From Flavobacteriaceae bacterium UBA5534 (GTDB taxonomy: Bacteria > Bacteroidota > Bacteroidia > Flavobacteriales > Flavobacteriaceae), in the NCBI GenBank assembly GCA_002426015.1, contig DINS01000022.1:139315-203314 (forward strand): a stretch of DNA of 64,000 nt, read 5' to 3'. Each line of letters starts with the position of its first letter. Positions within the stretch are counted from its first letter, which is position 1. Below are positions 18,337 through 28,323 of the stretch, one piece after another. Made by a program: the position numbers and the translations under genes. The notes below the pieces were generated by a model. It had not been told where the DNA came from. It made no database searches and worked only from the letters and a program-made list of their open reading frames with translations.

Positions 18337-19212
18337 ATGAAAACAAAAACTTTACTCATTGCCCTACTTTTTATAAGCATTGCATCATTTGCACAAAAAA
18401 GTAACATCGAAAAAAACCTGAAAATGTACACCCAAGTTTGGGACGACATTGTTAACAAAGGTCAAATTGACCTTATCAACGATAAAAACTTCGACCCAAA
18501 TGTCGTTCAGATCAATCCTGCAGGGAATATTGAAGGTATTGCAGATTTTAAAGCTTATTACCAAAATTTCATCACTGGATTTTCTGATATCAAATTTACC
18601 GTTGTTGATGCCTTTGGACAAGGCGACAAAATCGCAAAACATTGGAGCTTTTCAGGGAAACATACAGGCGAATTCTTCGGTATTCCACCTACTGGAAATA
18701 CAGTGAATGTAGAAGGTGTCACACTCGCAAAAATGAAAAATGGAAGGATTGTTCAAGAACAAGACTTTTTAGACAATTCGGTCATGATGCAACAATTAGG
18801 ATTGGCTTCAAATCCAGAAAATGTTGGCCACATTGATGCTGCTTACAGTGCTTTTGCAAAAGGCGACATTCCTGCCGTTCTTGGTATGATGGATGCAAAA
18901 ATTGTGTGGAATGAAGCTGAAGGCAATTCACTGGCAGATGGCAACCCATACATAGGTCCAGATGCTGTTTTAAATGGCGTTTTTATTCGCCTAGGCGAGA
19001 TGTATGACGGTTTTACGTTAAAGAATATCGAACTTCACGATATGAGCAACAATCAAGTGCTTGCCACCTTAAGATATGATGCTACAGTTAAATCAACGGG
19101 TAAAAAAATTGACGTACAAGTCGCGCATCTTTGGACGCTGAAAGACGGTAAAATAACAGCATTTCAACAATATGTGGACACCAAGAAATTGGCTGATGCA
19201 GAACAAAAATAA
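18337..19212 (+). CDS. Exported protein with two NTF2/SnoaL-like domains
   Basis: A signal peptide ends near SFAQ (about residue 20). The first half (25-155) is a SnoaL-like ester cyclase domain (FKAYYQNFITGFSDIKFTVVD, SGKHTGEFFGIPPTGNTV). The second half (165-285) is another NTF2-like domain (AYSAFAKGDIPAVLGMMD, VAHLWTLKDGKITAFQQYVD). The two halves look like SnoaL and SnoaL_2 subfamilies rather than a recent duplication. It has the same architecture as the lipoprotein at 15394. Confidence 0.87.
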   Translation: MKTKTLLIALLFISIASFAQKSNIEKNLKMYTQVWDDIVNKGQIDLINDKNFDPNVVQINPAGNIEGIADFKAYYQNFITGFSDIKFTVVDAFGQGDKIAKHWSFSGKHTGEFFGIPPTGNTVNVEGVTLAKMKNGRIVQEQDFLDNSVMMQQLGLASNPENVGHIDAAYSAFAKGDIPAVLGMMDAKIVWNEAEGNSLADGNPYIGPDAVLNGVFIRLGEMYDGFTLKNIELHDMSNNQVLATLRYDATVKSTGKKIDVQVAHLWTLKDGKITAFQQYVDTKKLADAEQK

Positions 19213-19226
19213 AATTCTGAATAACG

Positions 19227-19703
19227 ATGAAAAAAGCATTTAAGATTCTCTCAATAATCCTATGTGTCGGATTATTCAACACAAGTTGTAACAATTCAAA
19301 GTCCTCTACAAAGGAACTCGAAGACGTATTCAAAAAAATGTGGAACAATGTCACCTTAACCAATGCCAACGACTATTTCAAAACAGACGTTTCCGATGAT
19401 TTTTATACTATCAACGCCGACGGTATTGTTCAAAACAAAGAAGAACTTTTGGTAGATAAAAAACGTCTGGAAATGCTGGAACTATTGGATTTCAAATTCT
19501 TTGACCAAGTCATAAAAGTGTATGACGATGTTGGGATTATCAATGGTCGAATACAAGCATTTTTAGAAGGCAACTACATAGGCGAAGTATTGTACACTGC
19601 TGTATTTGTAAACGAAAATGGCGTTTGGAAATATAAAAACTGGCATGGGACGTGGTCTAAGGATTCACCTCCTCCTCCATCATTTATTTCAAAAGATCAA
19701 TAG
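19227..19703 (+). CDS. NTF2-like lipoprotein
   Basis: The 158-residue protein has a lipobox near FNTSC (Cys about residue 21). The mature part has the NTF2 pattern of a first helix pair (LEDVFKKMWNNV) and strands IINGRIQAFLEG, YTAVFVNENGVWKYKNWHGTW. The gene is 14 bp behind the two-domain NTF2 protein and 27 bp ahead of the DUF6090 gene. Confidence 0.82.
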   Translation: MKKAFKILSIILCVGLFNTSCNNSKSSTKELEDVFKKMWNNVTLTNANDYFKTDVSDDFYTINADGIVQNKEELLVDKKRLEMLELLDFKFFDQVIKVYDDVGIINGRIQAFLEGNYIGEVLYTAVFVNENGVWKYKNWHGTWSKDSPPPPSFISKDQ

Positions 19704-19730
19704 AAGATTTACAATGTCCATATACTAACT

Positions 19731-20459
19731 ATGATTAAACCCTTCAGTAAAATCCGCAAAAACCTTCTCGCAGAAGGAAAAACCAGTCGATACCTCAAAT
19801 ACGCCATCGGCGAAATCATCCTCGTGGTCATCGGGATTTTGATTGCGCTACAAATCAACAATTGGAACGAAAACCAGAAATCAAAAAAAGACGAACGCTA
19901 CGTCCTGACTGAAGTTTTGAAAAATCTTGAAGAAGACGCGGTATTGGTCGATGAAATTATCATACAACGCCAGAAGGCAAAAAACGCAATCTTCGCTCTA
20001 CAAAAATTTGTGAACCCGGAAGCTAATCATGTTGACTCCTTGCAGTTTTACATGGCGAATTTACTCACGTTTGAACGGTATTTCCCTATTAATAATGCCT
20101 ATGAAATTTTGAAATCCAAAGGGTTGCAACTTTCAAATGACGGGCTGACCACTAAAATTTCTAGATATTATGATTATGAACAACCAAAAATGAGCAATAG
20201 TATCTTGGACATTGAAGTCACCATCCTCCAAATTTTTAATAACCCGAACGGTTTATTCAGGTTCTTTTCACTTATTAAAAAAGATGAGCGTGTTGTTGTA
20301 AAAAATCCAAGTGACCCAATCTTTAAGGAAGAACTCTCTTCTTTCTTATTGGCATTTCAGGATAACAATGGTGGTACTTTAACAAAGTTGCTAATCTTTC
20401 GGGATATTAATAAAAACTTAAGCCAACAAATAACAAATGAATTAAAAGAATTGAATTAA
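19731..20459 (+). CDS. DUF6090 membrane protein (copy 1)
   Basis: The 242-residue protein begins with the conserved DUF6090 start (SKIRKNLLAEGKTSRYLKYA) followed by one membrane helix (about residues 27-44, EIILVVIGILIALQINNW). The rest (50-240) is predicted helical and extracytoplasmic. The family is common and multicopy in flavobacteria and has no known function. A second copy at 28320 has an almost identical N-terminal segment, even at DNA level, but a divergent C-terminal part. Confidence 0.88.
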   Translation: MIKPFSKIRKNLLAEGKTSRYLKYAIGEIILVVIGILIALQINNWNENQKSKKDERYVLTEVLKNLEEDAVLVDEIIIQRQKAKNAIFALQKFVNPEANHVDSLQFYMANLLTFERYFPINNAYEILKSKGLQLSNDGLTTKISRYYDYEQPKMSNSILDIEVTILQIFNNPNGLFRFFSLIKKDERVVVKNPSDPIFKEELSSFLLAFQDNNGGTLTKLLIFRDINKNLSQQITNELKELN

Positions 20460-20590
20460 ATGGAAATAAAAAACACTTAAAGCCTTGATAATTCGAAAGA
20501 AACACCTTTGATAACAATTATGTGCATTAGGGAAAGTTTTAAGGCACGTTTGTCCTAGAGGACTCGTTTCTCAATTATTAATTATTTAAG

Positions 20591-20608
20591 TTTATACATA
20601 CGTATAAA
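20591..20608. promoter_or_regulatory. Dyad upstream of the PAT-transporter operon
   Basis: TTTATAC (20591-20597), spacer ATAC, GTATAAA (20602-20608) is a perfect 7-4-7 inverted repeat 62 bp before the 20671 start codon. It could be an operator. The rest of the 20460-20670 gap shows no gene. Confidence 0.4.
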
Positions 20609-20670
20609 ACACTTTATATCAAATAATTAATCAACAAAAACAGTTCAGGATACTAACCAAAACCAACAAC

Positions 20671-22035
20671 ATGTCAACCAATGAAAACAGCGTACAAAAA
20701 AAATTCAGCAGATATCTTACAGAAAATTCAGTAACAAGATATATCACATTTTCAGCACTCTACATTGCACAGGGAATTCCTGAAGGGATTACTTATTTTG
20801 CAATTCCTGCGTGGCTTGCCATGAACGGTAAATCACCATTGGAAATTGCTGCTTTTCTAGGAGTCATAGGTATCCCCTGGAGTTTCAAAATTCTGATTGC
20901 ACCATTGATGGACCGTTATACCATCCTTTCAATGGGCAAAAAACGACCATGGGTTATTTTTGGCCAATTGGGATTGATTATAAGTTTTTTATGTATTGGA
21001 TTGATTCCAGACCCGTTGAACAATTCCTTTGGACTGATGACCGCAGGTTTTTTCATTAGTTTTTTTGGAGCCTTCCAAGATGTCGCAACAGACGGAATGG
21101 CTGTGGATGTAATTCCAATTAACGAACAAGCCAGAGCGAATGGATTGATGTGGGGAACTAAAATAGTAGGCACGTCATTGGCTTTAGTGGCTGGAACTGC
21201 GCTAATCAACAGTTTTGGTTTCACGACAGCAATTTCTTCTCTATCCATTGCGGTTGCATTTATCATGTTCATTCCTGTTTTTTTCAGGGAGCGTCCAGGA
21301 GAAAAATTGATGCCATGGACGCCAGGTGAAGCCTCTCTTGACTCCAAGAAAACACAATTGAGAAGTTGGAAACACATATTTAAAAGCCTCTATAAAGTGG
21401 TCAGTTTAAAATCAAGTGTCATCTTTAGTGTGGGCGTTTTAGCAACTGGAATGATGTTTGGATTCATTGACACGCTTTTGCCCATATTCACGATACAGGA
21501 ATTAGGATGGACGAACACTTCCTTTTCAGAAGTGTTTTCAATCACAACAATCATCGGCGGATTTTTAGGAATGTTCATAGGTGGTTATTTGGTGGATTAT
21601 TTCGGGAAGATAAAAATGCTGACCCTCTATTTAGCCATCATCACATTTTTGATTGCGGCCTTCGCTTTCATGAATAATTTATGGAGCAATAATTTCATCG
21701 TCTACGCCTTTATCCTTTCCTACTATACCTTTTATACGTTTTTATGTATTGCTGTTTTTGCTTCTGGCATGCATCTCTGTTGGAAAACGGTTGCTGCCAC
21801 ACAGTTTACACTTTATATGGCCATTTCAAATATGGGACGAGCCGCTGGAGCAGCATCGCTAGGAATATTAAAAACCAATTTTAGCTGGGAAATTGTATTC
21901 TTAATCATAGCTATTATGCCAGTAATCATGGCTGTACTCATACAATTTATCCATTTTGACAATCACAGAGCCAAAGTGGACAGCTTTGTGATTTTAGACC
22001 ATACGCTGGTTGCACCAGCAGTAATTAAGGATTAA
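20671..22035 (+). CDS. MFS transporter of the PAT/AmpG-like type
   Basis: The 454-residue protein has about twelve membrane segments. The N-terminal half has the PAT-family features ALYIAQGIPEGITYFAIPAWL, GIPWSFKILIAPLMDRY, GKKRPWVIFGQ and QDVATDGMAVDVIP, known from AmpG (muropeptide permease) and acetyl-CoA transporters. Substrate may be a wall fragment or an acyl donor; the latter would fit the acyltransferase-like genes that follow. It is the first gene of a tight operon. Confidence 0.88.
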   Translation: MSTNENSVQKKFSRYLTENSVTRYITFSALYIAQGIPEGITYFAIPAWLAMNGKSPLEIAAFLGVIGIPWSFKILIAPLMDRYTILSMGKKRPWVIFGQLGLIISFLCIGLIPDPLNNSFGLMTAGFFISFFGAFQDVATDGMAVDVIPINEQARANGLMWGTKIVGTSLALVAGTALINSFGFTTAISSLSIAVAFIMFIPVFFRERPGEKLMPWTPGEASLDSKKTQLRSWKHIFKSLYKVVSLKSSVIFSVGVLATGMMFGFIDTLLPIFTIQELGWTNTSFSEVFSITTIIGGFLGMFIGGYLVDYFGKIKMLTLYLAIITFLIAAFAFMNNLWSNNFIVYAFILSYYTFYTFLCIAVFASGMHLCWKTVAATQFTLYMAISNMGRAAGAASLGILKTNFSWEIVFLIIAIMPVIMAVLIQFIHFDNHRAKVDSFVILDHTLVAPAVIKD

Positions 22036-22056
22036 AACCAACACAAACCAACCAAA

Positions 22057-23097
22057 ATGAATCTAAAACAAACACTTATAATTGCTTTGACGTTAAGCGT
22101 CATGAGCCTTGTTGCATGGGAACTCTATTGGCGATCTCAAGGTAAAATTCCAGATTTGGATGATGACAAAAATCTTTGGGCTGTACAACGTGCCAAAGTT
22201 AAACATGCCTCTCAAAACGATGTCGTATTATTAGGCTCATCTCGTGTACTATTTGACATTCAATTGAACGAATGGGAAAAAGAAACAGGCATAAGACCAA
22301 TACAATTGGCAAGTGCAGGAACGTCTCCACTTCCAATGTTTCATGATATTGTAAATAATACTGACTTTAAAGGCACCCTTTTAGTGGGAGTCACGCCTGG
22401 CTTATTCTTCTCGACGACTTATCCTGAAGCAGGTCCATGGAAACGTGCTCAAAACAGGGTTGACTATTTCGAAAACAGAACCTATGCACAACGACTCAAC
22501 CATTGGTTTTCTCTCCCGCTTCAAAAGAACTTTGCATTCGTATCTACCAGTGAAGAAGGCTGGTCTGACGATATTGATTTAAAATCATTGCTCAATAACA
22601 TATCTATAAATAATAGAACAGGAAAACCACAATATCCGCCTTTTGAGGCATTCGCGTACATTGAAGAGGATAGAAACAATCCGATGAGTGAAAAAACAGC
22701 AACCGATACGGCATTTGCTAATAGTATCAAAGCTGCATGGAAATTTGTCATCTTGGGCAATACAAACCCTCCAGATAGAGAAGGTACAACCAACTTTTTT
22801 GTTTCAGATGCAAAGAAATTTATAGCCCGAGGTGGTAATCTTATCCTCTTAAGATGTCCTTCAAGTGGGTGGATTAAAGGCGGAGAAGACAAATTTTTAT
22901 CTCGTACAGAGTTCTGGGAACCTCTCGTTAAGGCTTCAAATGCCAAAGCCTATTATTATGAAGATTATGAACAATTAAAAGATTTGACCTGTCCAGAATG
23001 GTCACATTTATCCGCTCCTGACGCGCGATATTTCACCACCGAATTAGTGAAAATCATGAAAGCTGATGGCGTCTTGTCTAACTCTAAAACTAATTAA
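22057..23097 (+). CDS. DltD/AlgX-like SGNH-fold protein, membrane anchored
   Basis: The 346-residue protein has an N-terminal membrane anchor (about 5-22) and a periplasmic domain. VVLLGSSRVLFDI (around Ser61/Ser62) resembles the nucleophile block of SGNH hydrolases, and a late EWSHLSAPDARYF offers the Asp/His part. Proteins of this kind partner with MBOAT acyltransferases (AlgJ/AlgX, DltD) and accept the acyl group outside the membrane. The MBOAT gene starts 2 bp after this stop, which supports this role. The family assignment is by motif and context. Confidence 0.75.
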   Translation: MNLKQTLIIALTLSVMSLVAWELYWRSQGKIPDLDDDKNLWAVQRAKVKHASQNDVVLLGSSRVLFDIQLNEWEKETGIRPIQLASAGTSPLPMFHDIVNNTDFKGTLLVGVTPGLFFSTTYPEAGPWKRAQNRVDYFENRTYAQRLNHWFSLPLQKNFAFVSTSEEGWSDDIDLKSLLNNISINNRTGKPQYPPFEAFAYIEEDRNNPMSEKTATDTAFANSIKAAWKFVILGNTNPPDREGTTNFFVSDAKKFIARGGNLILLRCPSSGWIKGGEDKFLSRTEFWEPLVKASNAKAYYYEDYEQLKDLTCPEWSHLSAPDARYFTTELVKIMKADGVLSNSKTN

Positions 23098-23099
23098 TT

Positions 23100-24515
23100 A
23101 TGCTATTCAATTCATTAAGCTTCATAGTGTTTTTAGTTATAGTTTTAGCACTTTATTATTCAAAACTATTCAATTGGACTAACAAAAAACGAATGCTCCT
23201 TTTTGCGAGTTATGTGTTTTATGGTTTATGGAATCCACCTTTAATACTATTACTGTGGATTTCCACGATAGTAGATTGGACCACAGGAAATAAACTAGCA
23301 GTTGAAGAAAATCAAAAGAAAAGAAAGCTATGGTTATTATTAAGTATGGTCGTAAATCTTGGTTTTCTAGGGTTTTTTAAATATGGTAATTTTCTTTTGG
23401 AAAATTTCACTGCTTTGATGAACTCTATTGGAGTTGAATATCATGCACAACCTATGGACATTATTCTTCCAATGGGAATTTCGTTCTACACATTCCAAAC
23501 AATGTCATACACCATTGACATGTACAATAAGAAAATTCAGCCTGCTAAAACATTTTTAGATTTTGCATTATATGTCACGTTCTTCCCTCAACTAGTCGCA
23601 GGGCCAATTGTAAGAGCTGGTGATTTAATCACACAGTTTTATGAAGAGAAAAAAGCAACTGTCAATCAATTTATTTGGGGAACATTCTTGTTAACCATCG
23701 GATTGTTTCAAAAAGTAGTTTTAGCTGATACGCTTTTATCAGATACTTCAGATGACGTATTTGGGGCAAAAGAAGTATTGAGCGGACTAGATGCTTGGAC
23801 TGGTACACTCGCTTTTTCAGGACAGATATTTTTTGATTTTGCGGGTTATTCAACTTGCGCTATTGGTATTGCTTTAATGCTCGGGATTATTTTACCCGAT
23901 AACTTTAGGTATCCTTATGCGGCAATAGGCTTTTCTGATTTGTGGAAACGTTGGCATATTTCATTATCTAGCTGGTTGAGAGATTACTTGTACATTCCGT
24001 TAGGAGGAAACAAACATGGTCTTGTAAGAATGTATGTAGCCTTAATGCTAACCATGTTATTAGGTGGTTTGTGGCATGGTGCCGCTTGGACCTTTGTGAT
24101 TTGGGGAGCGTTACATGGTATTTATTTGGTGGTAGAACGTTTATTGAAAAATAAAATACATATTAAAATCAATGCATTCAGCGGAATTCTATTGGCACTC
24201 CTCACCTACACACTTGTCAACTTTACTTGGGTGTTTTTTAGAGCTCGAGAGTTCTCAACTGCCAAAAACATGATAACTTCTATGTTGTTTATGAATGGGG
24301 ATGGTGAAAAGATTTTACAGTCTTTTGACATTATAAAGGTATTTGTACTCATCACAATTTTATTTATTTGTCATTGGATAATGAGAAACACCTCTATGGA
24401 AGAAGTGTCTAAAAAAACATCACCATGGGTTTTAGGTGTTGTTTGGGCAGTCATGTTCTTTTTAATAGCTATTGCACAAGGTAGTGGCGAACAGTTTATT
24501 TATTTCCAGTTTTAA
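23100..24515 (+). CDS. MBOAT O-acyltransferase (AlgI-like)
   Basis: The 471-residue polytopic protein has the AlgI/DltB hallmarks: FNSLSFIVFLVIVLALYY start, FFPQLVAGPIVRA, FWKRWHISLS-like segment (LWKRWHISLSSWLRDYLYIP) and the MBOAT His pair in GGLWHGAAWTF (His326) and WGALHGIYL (His339). AlgI-type proteins move acetyl or other acyl groups across the inner membrane to a periplasmic acceptor. Preceded by the SGNH gene with a 2-bp gap and followed by DUF418 after 35 bp. Confidence 0.94.
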   Translation: MLFNSLSFIVFLVIVLALYYSKLFNWTNKKRMLLFASYVFYGLWNPPLILLLWISTIVDWTTGNKLAVEENQKKRKLWLLLSMVVNLGFLGFFKYGNFLLENFTALMNSIGVEYHAQPMDIILPMGISFYTFQTMSYTIDMYNKKIQPAKTFLDFALYVTFFPQLVAGPIVRAGDLITQFYEEKKATVNQFIWGTFLLTIGLFQKVVLADTLLSDTSDDVFGAKEVLSGLDAWTGTLAFSGQIFFDFAGYSTCAIGIALMLGIILPDNFRYPYAAIGFSDLWKRWHISLSSWLRDYLYIPLGGNKHGLVRMYVALMLTMLLGGLWHGAAWTFVIWGALHGIYLVVERLLKNKIHIKINAFSGILLALLTYTLVNFTWVFFRAREFSTAKNMITSMLFMNGDGEKILQSFDIIKVFVLITILFICHWIMRNTSMEEVSKKTSPWVLGVVWAVMFFLIAIAQGSGEQFIYFQF

Positions 24516-24550
24516 CAAACTGATAGTAAAGTCAAAATTGAATTAGAGTT

Positions 24551-25834
24551 ATGGAACTAACAACCAACCAAAACCAGTTACGCCCTATCCAGACAAAGGA
24601 TCGCATCAAGTTTCTTGATGTGCTTCGTGGTATTGCCATTTTATTCATCTTCATGGCAAACATTTTATCATTTGCTGGATTTTTCTCCTTTCCAGATGAA
24701 ACCATTATTTCGGGAACAACATTTCCCATTGACGAAACTTTTGATTTCATAATGTACACTTTGGTAGATGGAAAATTTTACTCCATATTTTCTCTCTTGT
24801 TTGGAATTGGTTGTGCTATGCAGTTCAATAAATTAGACACTCATGATAAACCCTTTGTGCCTTTTTTCAGAAAGCGAATGTTTTGGCTATTGGTCATTGG
24901 TCTAATTCACCTGTGTCTTTTCTGGCTGGGAGATATTTTAACTTTATATGCCTTGCTGGGTTTTGTGCTTATTTGGTTCGTGAATTTTTCAGATAAAAAT
25001 TTAATCAAGTTTGCTGTCATTCTAATCTTATTGCCAATAGCAAATTGGCTTTTTATTCATTTTACCAACCTCAATTATCCCAAATATTTTTTTGACCTCA
25101 ACGCTGCTTATTATCAACAGCATGGTTTGCCAACAGAAGAATGGAATGGCAATTTTTATGCAGATTTCCATCAATTTATAGCCAATAAAAGCCTTTCTGA
25201 TTATTTTAAATATAACATTGGAAATACCTTGATAAGAATTGGTGCCATTTTGGAAGAAGGACGCATTTTTAAAGTTCTGGGTATTTTCTTAATTGGTCTT
25301 TGGGCAGGACGTAAAATTCTAAACGAAGATTTGTTGAACAATGTCAAATTTCTAAAAAAAGTTACCCTTTGGGGAATTATTATAGGTCTCCCAATAAGCA
25401 CGGTTAGAACTTACATAGAGTTTTTCGGAGGACGTGAAGACCTTTGGGGATTTCTTAAAACTATTGCCTATGCTTTTGGCACTGTTCCTTTGGCAATGGG
25501 AATTGCTGCTTTATTGGCATTACTATATAAAAAGAAACCAAATCTTCTCAATGGATTCGCTCCTGTCGGTAAAACTGCATTGTCCAATTATCTTTTTCAA
25601 ACTTTTATAGCTGTGACCATTTTTTACGGCATAGGGTTTGGCTATGCTGGCAAGTTTGGCTTTACTGTGATTATGGCAATTGCAATTAACATTTTTATAT
25701 TTCAAATGCTGATAAGTGCCTGGTGGTTAAAACATTTCAGATTTGGCCCAATTGAATGGATATGGAGGCAATTGACCTACGGCAAAGCAATTAAAATCGT
25801 TAGGAAAAATCAAGAGAAAATATCAAAACCATGA
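24551..25834 (+). CDS. DUF418 polytopic membrane protein (YeiB-like)
   Basis: The 427-residue protein starts with RIKFLDVLRGIAILFIFMAN, the sign of the DUF418/YeiB family, and has about nine to ten membrane segments. The C-terminal DUF418 block is seen in GKTALSNYLFQTF and GPIEWIWRQLTYG. DUF418 proteins resemble acyltransferase-3 enzymes and are thought to move acyl groups. Its stop overlaps the start of the next gene by 4 bp (ATGA), showing translational coupling. Confidence 0.9.
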   Translation: MELTTNQNQLRPIQTKDRIKFLDVLRGIAILFIFMANILSFAGFFSFPDETIISGTTFPIDETFDFIMYTLVDGKFYSIFSLLFGIGCAMQFNKLDTHDKPFVPFFRKRMFWLLVIGLIHLCLFWLGDILTLYALLGFVLIWFVNFSDKNLIKFAVILILLPIANWLFIHFTNLNYPKYFFDLNAAYYQQHGLPTEEWNGNFYADFHQFIANKSLSDYFKYNIGNTLIRIGAILEEGRIFKVLGIFLIGLWAGRKILNEDLLNNVKFLKKVTLWGIIIGLPISTVRTYIEFFGGREDLWGFLKTIAYAFGTVPLAMGIAALLALLYKKKPNLLNGFAPVGKTALSNYLFQTFIAVTIFYGIGFGYAGKFGFTVIMAIAINIFIFQMLISAWWLKHFRFGPIEWIWRQLTYGKAIKIVRKNQEKISKP

Positions 25835-27012
25835 AAATCAAAACCAACAGAATAGAATCCATTGACGTCCTGCGTGGTCTTGTGATGGTCATAATGGCAT
25901 TGGACCATGTACGGGATTATTTTCATTATGGTTCGTTTTTCAATGACCCGACCAATCTGGAAACCACAACTCCAATACTGTTTTTCACACGGTTCATCAC
26001 CCATTATTGCGCACCAGTATTTGTGTTTTTAGCAGGCACTTCCGCATTTTTATATGGTAGTAAAAAAACAAAAGGAGAACTTTTTAAGTTTCTTTTCACT
26101 AGAGGTTTGTGGTTGGTTTTTCTTGAATTTGCAGTCAATAACCTCATTTGGACATTCGACTTAAGCTATAGCTTCCCAATTGTGCAAGTCATTTGGGCAA
26201 TTGGCGTCAGTATGGTTATGTTGTCTTTTCTTATTTATTTACCAAAAAAAGTAATCCTTGGAATTGGCCTGATATTGGTTTTTGGACATAATGCACTGGA
26301 TGGAATTGTCATGGAAGGCACGAGTTTTCAATCCATAATTTGGTATTTTTTACACCAACAACAGATGCTTGTCTATGGTTCTGATTTTATATTTCTGATT
26401 CAATATCCGCTGATTCCATGGATAGGATTGATGGCATTGGGTTACTGCTTCGGACAATTATATTCAAAGGATTTTGACGCTAGTATCCGTAAAAATTGGT
26501 TGCTCAATATGGGTTTTGCAGCCATCGGTCTGTTTTTGCTTTTGAGGAGCTTAAATATCTATGGCGATTTAATTCCTTGGACTATGCAAGATACTACTGC
26601 AAAAACAATTATGTACTTCTTTAACGTTACTAAATATCCACCTTCGCTACTATACTTCTGTATAACCCTTGGCCCTGCAATGTTGTTCCTGTATGCATTT
26701 GAGACCACTAAAAACAAACTGACGGATTTTTTTTTAATCTTTGGTAGAGTACCTCTGTTTTACTACTTCCTTCATGTGTTGGTAATTCATGCTTTAGCAA
26801 TCATAGGTATGCTGATTTTTGGAGGTAATTGGCATGATATGATATTGGATGCCGAAGGTTTCATGAACGAAAATCTAATGTCATACGGCTATTCACTTTT
26901 TGTAGTATATTGTGTATGGATTAGTGTTGTACTTCTCCTCTACCCATTCTGTAAAAAATACATGATGTATAAAGCAACTAATAAAGATAAATGGTGGTTG
27001 AGTTACTTATAA
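25831..27012 (+). CDS. Heparan-glucosaminide N-acetyltransferase-like (DUF1624) membrane protein
   Basis: The 393-residue protein starts with RIESIDVLRGLVMVIMALDH, and then FTRFITHYCAPVFVFLAGTSAFLYG, which matches the DUF1624/HGSNAT family; the His of ALDHVRDYF is at the position of the proposed catalytic His. About nine membrane segments follow. Such proteins transfer acetyl from cytoplasmic acetyl-CoA to an acceptor across the membrane. It is coupled to DUF418 by an ATGA overlap. Confidence 0.9.
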   Translation: MKIKTNRIESIDVLRGLVMVIMALDHVRDYFHYGSFFNDPTNLETTTPILFFTRFITHYCAPVFVFLAGTSAFLYGSKKTKGELFKFLFTRGLWLVFLEFAVNNLIWTFDLSYSFPIVQVIWAIGVSMVMLSFLIYLPKKVILGIGLILVFGHNALDGIVMEGTSFQSIIWYFLHQQQMLVYGSDFIFLIQYPLIPWIGLMALGYCFGQLYSKDFDASIRKNWLLNMGFAAIGLFLLLRSLNIYGDLIPWTMQDTTAKTIMYFFNVTKYPPSLLYFCITLGPAMLFLYAFETTKNKLTDFFLIFGRVPLFYYFLHVLVIHALAIIGMLIFGGNWHDMILDAEGFMNENLMSYGYSLFVVYCVWISVVLLLYPFCKKYMMYKATNKDKWWLSYL

Positions 27013-27021
27013 AATAATTAA

Positions 27022-28323
27022 ATGAAAAATCAGCAAGAAGAATTAATCAGAACCGTTGGAGTATTAGGGCTATCGGCAAACATCATTAACATCATCATTG
27101 GAGCAGGGATTTTTGCATTGCCAGCTATCATTGCTGCTAATATGGGACCATCTAGCGTTGTAGCCTATGTCATTTGCGGAATTTTGCTCGCAATGATCAT
27201 GCTCTGCTTTGCCGAAGCTGGTAGCAAAATAACCAATACTGGTGGAGCCTACACCTATATCGAAACTGCATTTGGCGACTACGCAGGTTTTTTAGGCGGT
27301 ATTTTTTCTATCGGAACAGCACTATTGTCAGATGCAGCAGTGTCCAATGCATTAGTCAATGTCATGGCTTCTTCTTATCCTTTTTTTGCCAATGAAAGTG
27401 TACGATTAGTGTTTTTGTTCATTGTCTTTTTCGGTTTGGCTTTCATTAATGTCATTGGCATCAAACAAGGAATTGGTTTGGTAAAGTTTTTTGTCATTGC
27501 AAAACTCATTCCTTTATTGTTGCTCATTATTTTTGGTTGGTTTGCTGTATCTCTTCAAAACTTATCTATTGATACCATGCCTACCACAGAAGTAGTAGCC
27601 AAAACTTCACTTATATTGTTTTTTGCTTTTGTGGGCGGTGAAACAGGTTTGATTGTAGGTGGTGAGGTCAAGAATCCTAACCGAACTATACCGAAAGGTA
27701 TTTTTATAGGTATTACTTCAGTAGTTGTCATTTATATTTTGATACAAATGGTATCACAAGGTGTTTTGGGGAGTGATTTGCCTAACCATACTGCTTCGCC
27801 ATTAGCTGAAACAGCCAAAGTGGCTTTTGGGCCTATTGGGTTCATGGTGCTAATTGTTGGTGCAGCCATATCTATGTTTGGTTTTTTAAGCGGAGAGATT
27901 TTAAATGCTCCAAGAGTTCCATATGCTTTGGCAAGGGATAAAGTGATTCCATTACCATATTTGGCAAAAATACACCCACGATATAAAACCCCTTATATGG
28001 CTATCATTACTTATGCAACTATCGCATTTATCATTGCGGCAACAGCAAGTTTTGAACAATTGGTAGTGGTTGCAACCAGTTCTATTTTGCTTCTTTATTT
28101 AGGTGTTGTGCTGTCGGTCATCAAACTTCGGTATTCCCAAAAATCTAAACCAGATGAATTCAAGATTCCTGGCGGATTGACCATACCTGTCGTTTCGATA
28201 GTGGTCATCTTCTATTTCTTGTCATCATTGACCACAAAAGAAATGTTGGGGACAGCTATTTTTATTGGAATTCTGACACTTCTGTTTTTTATCAATAAGG
28301 AACTAAAAAAACGAAGTTTATGA
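27022..28323 (+). CDS. APC-family amino acid permease
   Basis: The 433-residue protein has twelve membrane segments and the APC start GLSANIINIIIGAGIFALPAI, with AEAGSKITNTGGAYTYIE. Unwound helix 1 (GAGIF) and helix 6 region (FFAFVGGETG) are in place. It would import an amino acid or related compound by proton or sodium symport. It overlaps the DUF6090 gene by 4 bp. Confidence 0.92.
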   Translation: MKNQQEELIRTVGVLGLSANIINIIIGAGIFALPAIIAANMGPSSVVAYVICGILLAMIMLCFAEAGSKITNTGGAYTYIETAFGDYAGFLGGIFSIGTALLSDAAVSNALVNVMASSYPFFANESVRLVFLFIVFFGLAFINVIGIKQGIGLVKFFVIAKLIPLLLLIIFGWFAVSLQNLSIDTMPTTEVVAKTSLILFFAFVGGETGLIVGGEVKNPNRTIPKGIFIGITSVVVIYILIQMVSQGVLGSDLPNHTASPLAETAKVAFGPIGFMVLIVGAAISMFGFLSGEILNAPRVPYALARDKVIPLPYLAKIHPRYKTPYMAIITYATIAFIIAATASFEQLVVVATSSILLLYLGVVLSVIKLRYSQKSKPDEFKIPGGLTIPVVSIVVIFYFLSSLTTKEMLGTAIFIGILTLLFFINKELKKRSL

